Assembly: GCF_000003815.2 (NCBI RefSeq)
Contig: NC_049995.1
Coordinates: 7,067,576-7,131,575, forward strand
Length of the DNA stretch: 64,000 nt
Direction: 5' to 3'
Source: Branchiostoma floridae
Lineage: Eukaryota; Chordata; Leptocardii; Amphioxiformes; Branchiostomatidae
The notes beneath the pieces were generated by a model. It was not told the DNA's origin and searched no databases. It saw nothing but the letters and a program-made list of their open reading frames with translations. The translations under genes were made by a program, and so were the position numbers. Of this stretch, positions 43,001 through 53,999 are shown piece after piece (the stretch's first letter is position 1; the number at the start of each line of letters is the position of its first letter).

Positions 43001-44130
43001 CTGTATTTGCTCGCAGATGTTGCCTTTCTAGTTTTGCTGTGTTTTCGACACGAAATGAAATTGGGCAAGGACACTGAACACGAACCTCGGATCTAAAATG
43101 TAATTAAATAGTTTGCCAATCTTTCTCCTTTAAAAAGGAAAGAATGGAAATAAAGTAGTTTTGAGAGGCTCCCCATGCGGAATTTCTAAACCCCATATCC
43201 ATATCTCTTGTGGATGGATATTGACGCATTCCCAAAATTGACTTGTTACTAGATAAGGGACAGCTAGAATATACAAAGGTGTCAAAACGGATAAAACGGC
43301 TAGGGTCTGAAAACGAAACAACAACAGGTAATATAAAAGGGATGAATGCGCTGTCGTTTTTATTGGCCATCGTAATTCGTCTTCTTCCGTCCAGAATCTC
43401 ACTTCAATTTCTTTCTCTGTCAGCGTAGCATTTTTCTGACTGACAAAAGGGTTAGCGCTGTCTCTCCCCGTACGTGGTTGATGGATAGAGTACCCGCCAG
43501 TACGTATCTATAGGGAGGAGAGCAAAACTATGATTGAGCGTCTCGCAGTTGTATGTTTATCACGGCAACATAACTGCCGGGGATTTTCAGACCCACTCTA
43601 CTCGTCTGGAGTCCCAAAAGGGGCCGGAACCAATCTGGATCCAGGTAATTTTCCACGCAAATAGGTTGTAGCCGGCCGTAAGTGTATCTCTTCAAGGCAT
43701 GAATATATCACTGCCCGCTTGAACGCTTTGAGGGATTACGCTAGCGCAGGTTTTAATGAGAAGGAGAGGGTTCCCTGGAGTCCCTCCTCTCTGGAGTTTA
43801 CTCCCCCTCAAGGTGGAATGGGCTAGTCCAGTACGAAGCTCTGTGTGTATGCGATGTTTGGGTTGGCAAGCCAGTTCAATTGAAGCGGACGTACGTCGTG
43901 CAACGGTAGATAAGAAAAATGTTCAGTAAGGTTACGGGGTTCGCGCCACGGCGGCAAGCGGGCACAGACGCAGGGACTGCCGTGGAGGGGGTGAGTGAGT
44001 GATGGGGTCGGTTAGCGTGAACGTTATCGTACCGAGGGCGGCGGACGTCACCGGCGGTCTGAAACAGGTCTGTCACCGGCGGGTCTGATGCATGCGTTAC
44101 GACGTGATAGCCTTTAAACAGACGGGCTTG
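40060..44130. other. Intergenic stretch, no gene seen
   Basis: It contains a copy (41443-41648) of the middle of the element at 16812-17437. A 60-codon minus-strand frame at 40618-40800 has a usable acceptor but no family resemblance. The rest is AT-rich. Confidence 0.5.
41443..41648. repeat. Second copy of the TAGCCTCC repeat
   Basis: It shares GGGATCGTAGAATTC, GGCCAGGGGAGTCA, GGCCGACCAACTC and ATGGCCAGC(A/G)TAGTCAGTC with 16948-17162 in the same order. Confidence 0.75.
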
Positions 44131-44219
44131 TCGTGAATCATTCGGCGCTCTGGCGGCCGCCTTTGGCTTTTGTGACAGGATATTCCTTTTGTGACGGAGA
44201 AGAAAAAAAGACGAGGAAA

Positions 44220-45801
44220 ATGGCTGCATTTCTAGGACTGGTGCCTACGGAATTCGCGCAGAAATACAGCCCTAGACACCGAAAATTCAGCGTATTACTG
44301 AAGCGCAAAGACCTACCTACGACGGAGCAACGCAAAAACGCAGGCGACGAGAGGATTTTGCTGAACGTCGGCGGGACGAAGTTCGAGGTTTGGCGGGCCA
44401 CGTTGGAGGAATACCCGGAGACTCTTCTCGGAAGCGACGGTAAGGAACGCTACTTTAACGCTACCACGGGGCAATACTGCTTTGACAGAGACCCTATGAT
44501 ATTCCGTACCATTCTCAACTTCTATCTCACCAGCACTCTTCACTTCCCTCACTCCGAAAACGTTCACTTTGGCACCTACGAGGACGAACTCTCCTTCTTT
44601 CAAATCGACCCCGATATCTACTTGGGCGGATGTTGTTTCGAAAACTACATGGACAGAAAAAGCTCCTGGGACGACATGAACAAAACGGGCAAAGACACTG
44701 ACCATGAACCTCGGTCCTTAAGGGAGAAACTGTGGATTGTAGTGGAGAATCCTAAAGCTAACTCGGCCGGGCAAGTCTTTTTTTACGTTACAGGGTTCTT
44801 TATCGCGATGTCGGTAGCGGCTACGGTGATTGAGACCATTTCGTGTAGAGGCCCTACTCCAAGCGACCCTGTACCGACGGTACGCTTTCGCAACTGTAAA
44901 CACATATTCTTTGCAATAGAGAGTGCTTGCGTGGCGCTTTTCACATGTGAATACCTTATGAGATGTACGCGGCGGTGATNNNNNNNNNNNNNNNNNNNNN
45001 NNNNNNNNNNNNNNNNNNNNNNNNNNNNNNNNNNNNNNNNNNNNNNNNNNNNNNNNNNNNNNNNNNNNNNNNNNNNNNNCTTTTGACACCTTACGCGTCT
45101 TCCGAGTCTTTCGCGTCTTCAAACTTTGCCGTTCTTCTCCGGGTATGCGTATTCTTGGAACGACACTTAAGAAATGCGCCGCCAACTTGAGCTCTCTCTG
45201 CTTCGCCTTAAGCATGTTAGGACTAGTTTTCACCACCATGGTCTTCTATATGGAGAAGGGAAGGAACGAGTCCTTGACAAGTATTCCCGCCGGATTTTGG
45301 TTCACCATCGTTACCATGACAACCGTGGGGTACGGCGATATCGTCCCATCCGCGTTTGTCAGCAGATGCCTGACGGGAGTTTGGTCCATTTCGAGCGTGG
45401 TGATCTTAGCGCTCCCCCTTACCATCCTCGTAGACACTTTTCAGACAATCCGGGAATCATACGCAGCGAAGGAAAAGATAGCCCAAAGGACGAAACCAGA
45501 TGGAAGAGGGGAAGATGAGAAAACGCCGAACCATAAACAATCTACGTCAGACTCAGACTTTGTGGCGTTACCCCCCGAAGGGTTGGGAGAGGAGGTTTTA
45601 GAGATGACAGTTCTAGCGCAACGAGTGTCAGTAGAAGCGGAAGGGAACTCAACAACCCCCGCAGCGCAACAGGAGCCAACGGTCGCCAAGAAAAAGTGCG
45701 TGACTTTCTCTAATGGTTTAACTGCGTACCTGAGTAGCGAGGGGAACATTCCTTTCATTGATGAGGAGGACATAGCACAACACTACAAGGTTACTCATTG
45801 A
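44220..45801 (+). CDS. Kv4/Shal-like voltage-gated potassium channel subunit, interrupted by assembly gap
   Basis: Segment 44220-44979 gives residues 1-248: an N-terminus starting MAAFLGL, a T1 domain (LLNVGGTKFEVWRATL, about 45-147), S1 (184-206) and S2 (226-248, FTCEYLMR). After the gap, 45082-45801 gives S4 (LRVFRVFRVFK), S5, the pore with TVGYGD (45322-45339), S6 and a C-terminal tail of about 120 residues. S3 and part of S4 are in the gap. WRATLEEYPETLLGS and FYVTGFFIAMSVAATVIET match Kv4 best. Three oddities stand out: S6 reads ALPLTIL where Kv4 has the PxP gating motif, T1 has Asn114 where the zinc-site Cys is expected, and the filter has TVGYGD rather than TLGYGD. A one-base deficit near 44964 breaks the frame just before the gap. 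I start at 44220 because Kv4 proteins begin MAA; an in-frame ATG at 44133 also exists. The coding parts show no intron. Confidence 0.85.
44980..45079. other. Assembly gap of exactly 100 N
   Basis: Exactly 100 N is the usual placeholder for a gap of unknown size. Kv4 alignment implies that S3 and the start of S4 (roughly 50 codons) are missing here, possibly with an intron. Confidence 0.98.
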
Positions 45802-46887
45802 AAAACACTCTGTGTATTAATGCCATTTACGGTGGGTCTCCCTAATGGGTTTTTGAAATCACCGCTACTTAACTGCTGTGCGGTGTTCAGTAAATCCCAG
45901 AACGAGCCACAGGTATGGCGCCCTGCCAGGTAGATGGTAGTGGGAAATGGGCAAATCGCCTTCACGGTGAATGTAGGATTGAGGCTTAAGTACGTAGGGC
46001 ATCTTAAAGTGCCGCTGAAATGAAATTTCCTCTCCGTCATTCACGTAAACATTCGGCCTTTTCTGAAAGCCTCCAGTATGTAATCTGTATTTAAATCAAT
46101 TACTGCCTGCTCTTTAGGGGAATGAATTAGTGACGGTTGATGACGTCACATAAAGGATTTCTAGCCATGGACCATTTTTGTTCTGTGACCTCAAACCATT
46201 GCTATACTTTGCTGTCCCACCAAGAAGCAGACAGTAGGATATTGATGTTAAGATTACATATATGTTTTCAGAAAAGACCAACTGTTTTACGTAAACGACT
46301 GAGGATAATTCATTTCAGTGACACTTTAAGTAGACGGTAATTTTAAAGTCGTTTTCAGAAAGACGATTGGGAAATTGGCAGGTGACACTTGAATGGATAT
46401 GGACCGCTTTTGATTGAGGGTTCTCAACAACAGACGCTACCGTAGCGTTTGTCAGGAAAAAACTAAGTGGGACACTTGCGCGTGTTCTCACAGCTTCGTA
46501 ATTAGAGATGAAAGAAGGGAAGGAATATAGGAAGGACATATTTTAAACCGCCTTTATTAATTCCATGCTAACGCCACCTGCGATCCGCCAAACTAGAAAA
46601 GACTTCATTTCCGCTCCTTTCGTGAAGATAGACCAAGTAGTGTTGCTGAAACGTTTGAAAGGTAAGGATATTTGTTTATTGAAAAAAAAGAACAAATTAA
46701 CTTTCAAATTGCTTACAAACTTGAAACGTTACGATTTCCTTTTATGCTTGAAAAACGGTTCCTTTGTTGATAAGCCAAAAAAAGATGATGAATCAACATA
46801 TTTGCGGACACAATTTTTGTAAACAAAACACGACATGGTCACATTTGTAGGTCGTCTTCCGACTTTGATGTCGTTAGATTTTTAAGC

Positions 46888-47000
46888 AGGCTGTAACAGA
46901 ACCAACTACTGACAAGGCTGAGACAACCGTAATGACTATGCCATTCATACGCTCAGTTTAGGTCGTACGACGATCGTATTACGATTGCACGACGATTGCA
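46888..47000 (-). repeat. TCGTACGA-family repeat
   Basis: It has GTAACAGAACCAACTACTGACAAGG, the complement of the head of the copy at 10098-10190, followed by GTCGTACGACGATCG and ATTGCACGACGATTGCAC. Confidence 0.6.
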
Positions 47001-47612
47001 CAACGGATGTTGACACGCCCTTACACAACTAATGAAAAAGTACAAAATTTACCGCCGACATCAACAAAATCTAACCCAATTATCTTCAACCCATTTTGTC
47101 CAGGCCTTGAACCCGGCAATTTATCATACTCCGGTGGAAAAAAAAGAAGAAAGAGAAGACATAAAACGTTTCTAAACTACAAGAAACATTTTGAATACTT
47201 GATGTAAATATGATGTACATTTGAAAACCTACTCTATCACGATATACTGCAGTTTTAAGATTTTTCTATCCCACGTTGTTTTACAAGTGGGTGTAAAAAG
47301 AAACAGATACAATAAAACAGTATAACAATCATCTCGCAAGAGGGATTTAATGCAGTTTCATAGATTTCTCAAATTATGAACCTTTGAGCATGGAATACTG
47401 GTACATGGTACATCCCAGATTATCCAAGTACGACAACAATGAAGACTGTGGATTATACTTTACATACCCAAGATCTGCCTTCAATGGTTTCAATCATACC
47501 TTGAAAGCCAGAAGCTGTTCAAAAGCAGACAGTTTAGCAATTAGCAAACGCTCCATTCAGCAAGGAACGCGTAGAACTACCCATGATACCAGTATATTGC
47601 ATTTCTATTGAT

Positions 47613-47790
47613 ATCACGATATTCCGCGAGAGTATACAAGAACTTTATCGAGAGTTGTGGTTATCGCGATATTCTGCGAGAGTATACAAGAACTTTGTCG
47701 AGAGTTGTGTTGAATATACAAGAACCTTGTTGAGAATCTTGGCTACAACGAGAGATTCCGCGACAGGAGACAACTTTGTCGAGAGTTGTT
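47613..47790. repeat. 50-bp tandem repeat
   Basis: Two good copies (47613-47662 and 47663-47712; words CGATATTC-GCGAGAGTATAC and CGAGAGTTGTG) are followed by decayed partial copies. Confidence 0.8.
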
Positions 47791-48538
47791 GCTCGTCACT
47801 ATGGTATGTGCACATATTACACTTGATGTTATCTCTTTATAACCATGGCCTTAGTAATACTGTTAGTATTGAATGATATGACAGGATGAGTTTTGCTTTA
47901 TGTCATTTGGTAACATTCTGATTGTTACAAATTAAGCAAATAATTCACGTTTGTTTCCTTTTCAAGTTGCTTAATTTAATGTTTATCATTGACCAAATTT
48001 TAAACGTATTTAAACAATAGGTAGCATTTTGTTGAGTTCCCTTTTTATATTTTTACGTTTTGAAACAATTCAATACATTTTATACCTATGTCTTTTCATA
48101 TAACGACGTGTTGTGACATAACGTTGGAGAGATGTTATTTGTAGAGTGACGGGCATTGAAATGAATGACATGGGACTTGATACGGCATCTATCAATGAAA
48201 AACCGAAGGGAATGCAAGAATTTAGTGAAATAAGAAAACCTTGTGTGTTCAAACTTGTTAGAAACGATGTGGTACCTAACCAACAAAGAGTGGTACCGTT
48301 TCATAGGTTTCTTGTACTGAATCAAGCTATTGAAAAACCAGAAGATGTGTTGTACGACTCCAGTAATGGTTGCTATGAAAACGTTTTGATACGAGAAACA
48401 AGTTTATTGCTAAGTAGACTCACTCTGCGGTGAGTCTATCAGAGATCCACGATAGACACACTACACTGTTTGTATACCTTATCAAAGCCATAATGATTGT
48501 AGATTGATCTCAAAGCTACATCATTATACAATTACACG

Positions 48539-48698
48539 TATACAGTGAAACCTGTACAAGTGATCAACTTTACATAAGGACCACTTATCAATATAACCAC
48601 TTTTTGATGGTCCCTTTGATAAAGTCCCCCCCCCCCCCCAATCCTGTCTATAATGACCACCTGGTCCATGGGTGCTCTTGGGCAGGTTTGACTGTATA
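48539..48698. mobile_element. Short TIR element (TATACAGTGAAACCTG ends)
   Basis: The ends TATACAGTGAAACCTG and CAGGTTTGACTGTATA are inverted, and the interior has ACCACTTTTTGATGGTCCC. TA flanks suggest a Tc1/mariner-type origin. A (C)15 run lies inside (48628-48642). Confidence 0.6.
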
Positions 48699-50270
48699 TG
48701 TAAATATAGTTAAGTTTTGCTACTGCTTTGTAAGTGGAATTAATGAGAGAAACGTGTACAAGGTATATGAGGGATACATTCTGTATCGCTGTTGCCATTT
48801 TCATATGACCAGCAGTGTTCTTGACAAGACGAATCTTGGCTTGGAATTATTTGCGTTTTATCTAAAAATCATGTAACACCAGTTCACCTTTATCCGCGGG
48901 GTAACCTACATCTGTTGTATTTAGAACAGGGTGTCTATGACTATCAAATTGACGGAAGGTGGTTTCAAATTGCAATCTTTTTGAAAAATTGCAGTTTGAA
49001 ACTACGTACCATCCCCAAATACCCTGTTTCTTCTAGGATATAGGTCACTTCACGGATAAAAGTGAACTAGCGTTGTACGTTTATCCATTTTCCGCCTTAA
49101 AAAGTTAAGAAGGACAATTGGAACTAATGAGGATTACTGTCTAAGGATTCTCACTGCTTCTTCTTTAAAAAATCATTACGTTACGCATCGGTGCCATGTT
49201 GTCACACGGTCGTTCTAACCCCAGTCTCGTCTCGGCAAACCACGCGAGAGTGAAACCCAGAGCCGGACTAAGAGTTATAAAAGTAATTTGGACATTTTGC
49301 CTTTAAATTTCCTCAGGAAATGTAATGGCCGCACTGATCACGTGTAAGTGCAAGTAGTTAAATCAAAGTAATAAAGTCCAATCTTAACAGTTTTTCAACA
49401 ACGTATCTTGTCAATTAGCTATTCAGTAGTTAGGTCTAATTCTGATATACGTAAATTCTTATTATGAAATACGTTCTTTGATCAAATAAACTAAGTTTAT
49501 CTATCTTAACTACGAAGATAGATAGGACTCATTCGTTTTCATTTCAAATCTAGGAGAAATCCATATCATAAAGAATATTTTTCTGTTACTGTTTCACTAT
49601 ATGACAACAGGTTTTATGAAATGTGTTTGCGTGCATGCTTGTATAGATAATCCGCCTCCAGCCGGAACGAACTAGTGTAAGACCAGTTTGATCCAGTCGA
49701 ATCTGGAAGGGCCAGGCTCTTTTTCAGGCTCTATGAGTCAGAGCTCCTGGGTGCTTATAATAGGAGTTTTTTTTTCCTGATGGCATGTCAGTTATAATTG
49801 TATTTCTTGTAGGCTATAGCTATCTACAGGGGCGGCCAACAAGAAACTGAGTAATATTAGGACTGACATGCCATTAAAAAATAAAGGCACATCATAAGCT
49901 CCCCAGAAGCTCGGTTCGTAGAGTTTGCTAATGGGGATAGGGATGGACCCCCACTCCTATCGGATACTTAAAAGCAGAATCAAGCTCCTTTAATTAGGTA
50001 CACGAGGTGTGGCTCTCCGCAAACCAAATATACTCATAGCTTCATGTCTGACCCAGGAAACTGTCGTTAACCCTCCCGGTATAGGTCAACGGCTGACTGG
50101 GATTCGCAAGGAATATCTTATATCCAAGATGATCTGGAGAATTGAAATTGTAACATTTTCTACCTCCCTGTTTAGAAACTGTCTCCTTCAATAACAAACT
50201 GGGAGATAGTAACGGATGCTTTTTCTTCCAACTGTAGGTGAAGATTGTTCAACTTTTGATCAAGCAGCGC
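48699..50270. other. Stretch with no gene seen
   Basis: It contains a small palindrome (about 48950-49006; GTTTCAAATTGCAAT and complement) and a 70-base segment (49957-50025) that recurs at 51542-51611. Confidence 0.45.
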
Positions 50271-50919
50271 TACGCCCAGAGCAGAGGTTCGGCTCCGGCC
50301 AGGGTTGTAGCCAGCCTGAAATCATTTTCAGTCCCCTTGATTTTGAATGGGAATCCTATCGAGCACCGAAGGCATAGTGTGACGTTGCGCATCATTTCTA
50401 GGGGGTCTGGGTCCCAAAAAAGTTTTAAATCAAGACCCTCTGAAACACTATTTCCTGCATTTTGAGGTGCAAATTTTGCTTGTAGACTAAGCTGTTCAAT
50501 GGCATCTGTTTGGGTGAAGAAGAACACATGGGTTTCAGTTTTTTTTATATCTTTACATATCAATTTTTGTCTGTCCCAGGGGACAGAATGGGGAAAACTT
50601 TTTTCAGTCCCCAGCTGCAAAATTCCTTCAAAGGACTGAAGGACAAGTGCTGGCTACAACCCTGGCTCCGGCTATCCTTGATGTGATCTGAGGCGTTTTT
50701 GTCGGGCTGCCTATTTTGTACCGTTTGCTCCGTGTCTACTGACCAAAACCTCTACCGGCATACGCAAGCATCAATACCTTATAAACCTACCTAATCACTT
50801 CAATACACCACAGCCGCTTTAACGATGGACTTGCGAAATGGTACAAAATACAAAGCCCGACAAAACGCCTAAATCACTAAAAATAGTACAACCGGAGCCT
50901 AACCTCTGCTTGGAGATTA
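50271..50919. mobile_element. TACTCTC-family TIR element split by a nested insertion
   Basis: The outer ends carry AGAGCAGAGGTTCGGCTC and GAGCCTAACCTCTGCTTGGA. The inner arms carry TTTTTGTCGGGCTGCCTATTTTGTAC and its complement. It is interrupted at 50300-50664. Confidence 0.8.
50300..50664. mobile_element. Nested hAT-type non-autonomous element with exact 8-bp target duplication
   Basis: It starts CAGGGTTGTAGCCAGC and ends GCTGGCTACAACCCTG. GCTCCGGC, a piece of the host element's terminal repeat, is duplicated at 50292-50299 and 50665-50672. It is 365 bp. Confidence 0.9.
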
Positions 50920-51484
50920 CGAGCATGTTACTGAATATGAAATATGTATGGACACATATTTCGCACTTCCGGACATGGTCACAGTAAAACTACACGATGT
51001 TGTTCCCCATTTTAGTAATTCTCCATTGAGAGTATGCTGTAGTCCACAGGGAACAATTCAACCTTCTCGATACGACCAAGCGATTCCTGGAACAGTATTC
51101 CCAGGACGGGACGAACTTTCCACGGGTGCAGTTTCCGGTTAATATCAGTCATCGTTAGGGATTCCTGTAGGATATGGCGTGACAACGTCAAACTACAGAG
51201 AGTAAAGTACACGCACTTATACCTGTCTCTGCCCAAAGCCCCCTTTACCAATTGAAAGTACAGTTACATCTGGGTGGCTTGTTCTTTCTCGCTCGCTCTA
51301 TCTGTCTCTCTCTGTATGTCCCTCTCACACACATAAACATATGCATACACAGTGCCACGTACACACTTGCAACAATAATTGCACAACCTCACATACATGC
51401 ACACACACGAACAAAGGCGAACAAACGCAAACATTCACATGCACACAGTATGACACACATACACTCCCTGTTACACGCATCTAA

Positions 51485-51541
51485 ACACACACACACACAC
51501 ACACGCGCGCGCACACACACACACACGCACACACACACACC
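51485..51541. repeat. (AC)n microsatellite
   Basis: An AC/GC dinucleotide run within a wider ACAC-rich tract (51320-51541). Confidence 0.92.
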
Positions 51542-51808
51542 TATCCGATAAGTATAAACAGAATTAAGCTCCTTTAATACCATGCTCGAGGTGTAGCTTT
51601 CCGCAAAACACACATACGCGCACACATGAACTCACTCCACTGTCTTCCTCTTCTTCCTGTCTTCTCTTCTCTCTCTCCGCATCCCTCTAGCCACCGAACC
51701 GTTCACTCTCTTTCACTCAACCATGCATGTATTCTATTCATTGACTAAAGTACCCCTTGATTTACTGACTTACTGACTTTACACAGATTACTCACTCACT
51801 ATCACTTA

Positions 51809-52165
51809 GAGATAGTCAAGGTTCCCAGACAGAATAGCAGAGAAGCGACCGAATAATGTGTATAATAAACGTCGGAGCGAACTACTATCCGGATGGGACC
51901 AATCAGCGCACTCAGACTTTTGGACGAGAATTGAATATCCCAGGCGTTAGTCAAGGTTTCCAGACAAAATATCATAGAAGGGACTATCAGTGTATACAGT
52001 GTATAATAAACTACTATCCGGATGGGACCAATGGTGCAGCGCCCTTGTTCAGAGAATTTGGACGAGAATTGAATATCCCAGGCGTTAGAGATAGATGTCA
52101 AGGTTACCAGACAGAATATCATAGAAGCGACTGTCAGTGTATACAGTCTATAATGAACGTAGGAG
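51809..52165. repeat. Tandem repeat with unit about 140-150 bp, about 2.4 copies
   Basis: GTCAAGGTT-CCAGACA, TACTATCCGGATGGGACCAA and TTGAATATCCCAGGCGTTAG recur in the same order. A third partial copy ends near 52165. The 164-codon frame over it is a repeat by-product. Confidence 0.85.
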
Positions 52166-52169
52166 TGAG

Positions 52170-53490
52170 CTTGAGACTTGAGACTAGATGGATGGCTAGA
52201 AGAATCCCTGACACAACAGTAAATGTGAAGTCTCTTTCTTTCTTTATCTACCGCCGCAGACGACGTTCAGTCTGCAGTAGAACGATAAGGGACCTCCAGG
52301 AAGCACTGATAAAAGGTTGCCAACTCTCACAGAAAAAAAAACCTCTTTGATGCCTACCACCACTGACGTGTAATTTTACACATCATGGCGCATGAAATAT
52401 TACCCGCGGTGTCAATCAGCTGGTATGAATCATAATTAACACACTGGGATGCTGAATTATTCACATATGAAACCTATTCATTATTCAACAACTGACATAT
52501 TCGGTCTGATGGTTCAAAGTCAATTATGTATGATTCTTTCAATGTTGATTTAGCAATGATTTACGCTATATTTGTACGAGGTTGACTGATTATGCATTTT
52601 GAATTATGAATAAGGGACTGAATGTTACAAATTACCCAACACTGGGATGCATGTGGACAAGAATTTTGGTGTCCATCTCAATTCAGTCAAGTGATGGTCT
52701 TTGTAAAGTTTATTCCCTTGTTATGTTTCCCTTCACGAAAGGGAAATATATTGTTTTTGATGGTTTCTTTCTCCTCTTTTTCTCATAGCAAATAAGGTCA
52801 AAGACATGGACCATACGACTGTCTCAATAGTTTAATATTGGTAAAGTAGCAGGCACCACGTGGTTTTCGGTTACATTATGTAGCAAGTGGTAGGACAGAG
52901 CTTGAGGGGATGGTCACCATATGTACAAATGTGTTTTGAGTAAGAATAAGAAGAGAAGTAGTTAGAATAAGCCATATGTAGGAAATATTATGTATTTGCT
53001 TGCAAATGTCACATTTCTAGGACATATTGTGGTTAACCAATTTCTAAACATAGTTAAACTTTCATTCTAACACAATAGAATTAGAGGTTCATCTTTCTCA
53101 TGGGTCACATATTACTTATTACGTTGGACCGAAACTCTATTTGTAATTCGTTCAAGAGTATAGAGACACACACTAATACCGTTAAGCATGATTGACGTGC
53201 TGTTTGTAATGGAAACGGCAGTCTGTAATTACATTTTCAGCACGATTGCATCGAGTATATTCTCTATGCTATACATAAATCTAGTTGTTTTCTACTCATT
53301 GAGTCAATGTTTTATCTCGTTTCAGTAAATTTCTGACGTCAAAGGCCAGTAGACCCCTTATCATGCTAAAGCACAGCCACATAAAGAATAAAGTTGTCGA
53401 AATTAGAAGTTATACTTATTAGTTTTCATTCATACTTATTATATACATCATTATCATTCATTTTCTAAAAAATAGCAGTTTGTCGTAATA
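52170..53490. other. AT-rich stretch, nothing recognised
   Basis: No long frame, no repeat structure and no family motif seen. Confidence 0.45.
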
Positions 53491-53496
53491 CGATCG

Positions 53497-53995
53497 CACG
53501 TAAAGCATTTGTAAAACATTCGTAAAGGCATGCTTTCACTTCACGAAATCGGATCTAAAACCACACGTAAAGCATTTGTCACAAATTGACGTAAAGCCTT
53601 GCTTTCATGAAAGAATTAGATTTTTTCTTCAGGAAATTTGATCTAAAATCGCATTTGTATTACTCACATGAAGACTTGCTTTCATAAAAAATATTGCAAT
53701 TTTCACTTCAGGAAATTTGAGCTAAAATCATACGTCAATCATTTGTATAACTTGAAGGCTTGCTTTCATGACAGAATTATTCAGGAAATCTTATCTAAAA
53801 TCCCACGTAACGCATTTTAATACATACATAAAGGGTTGCTTTCATTAAAAAAAACTTAGAGTTTCACTTTAAAAAATCCGATCTAGAATCACACGTTAAG
53901 CATTTGTAAACTATACGTTAAGGCTTGCTTTCATGAAAAATTTACACTTCAGGAAATAATAAATAATTTGTAAAACATACCTTAAAGGCATGCTG
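53497..53995. repeat. Diverged minisatellite, unit about 80 bp, about six copies
   Basis: Each copy has CACGTAAAGCATTTGTA, AAGGCTTGCTTTCATGA, CTTCAGGAAAT and GATCTAAAATC or variants, spaced about 75-90 bases apart. Confidence 0.85.
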
Positions 53996-53999
53996 AAAG

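Larger units (their letters stand above)
45802..48538. other. Stretch with no gene seen
   Basis: It includes a TCGTACGA-family copy (46888-47000, reverse orientation) and a 50-bp tandem repeat (47613-47790). Confidence 0.5.
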
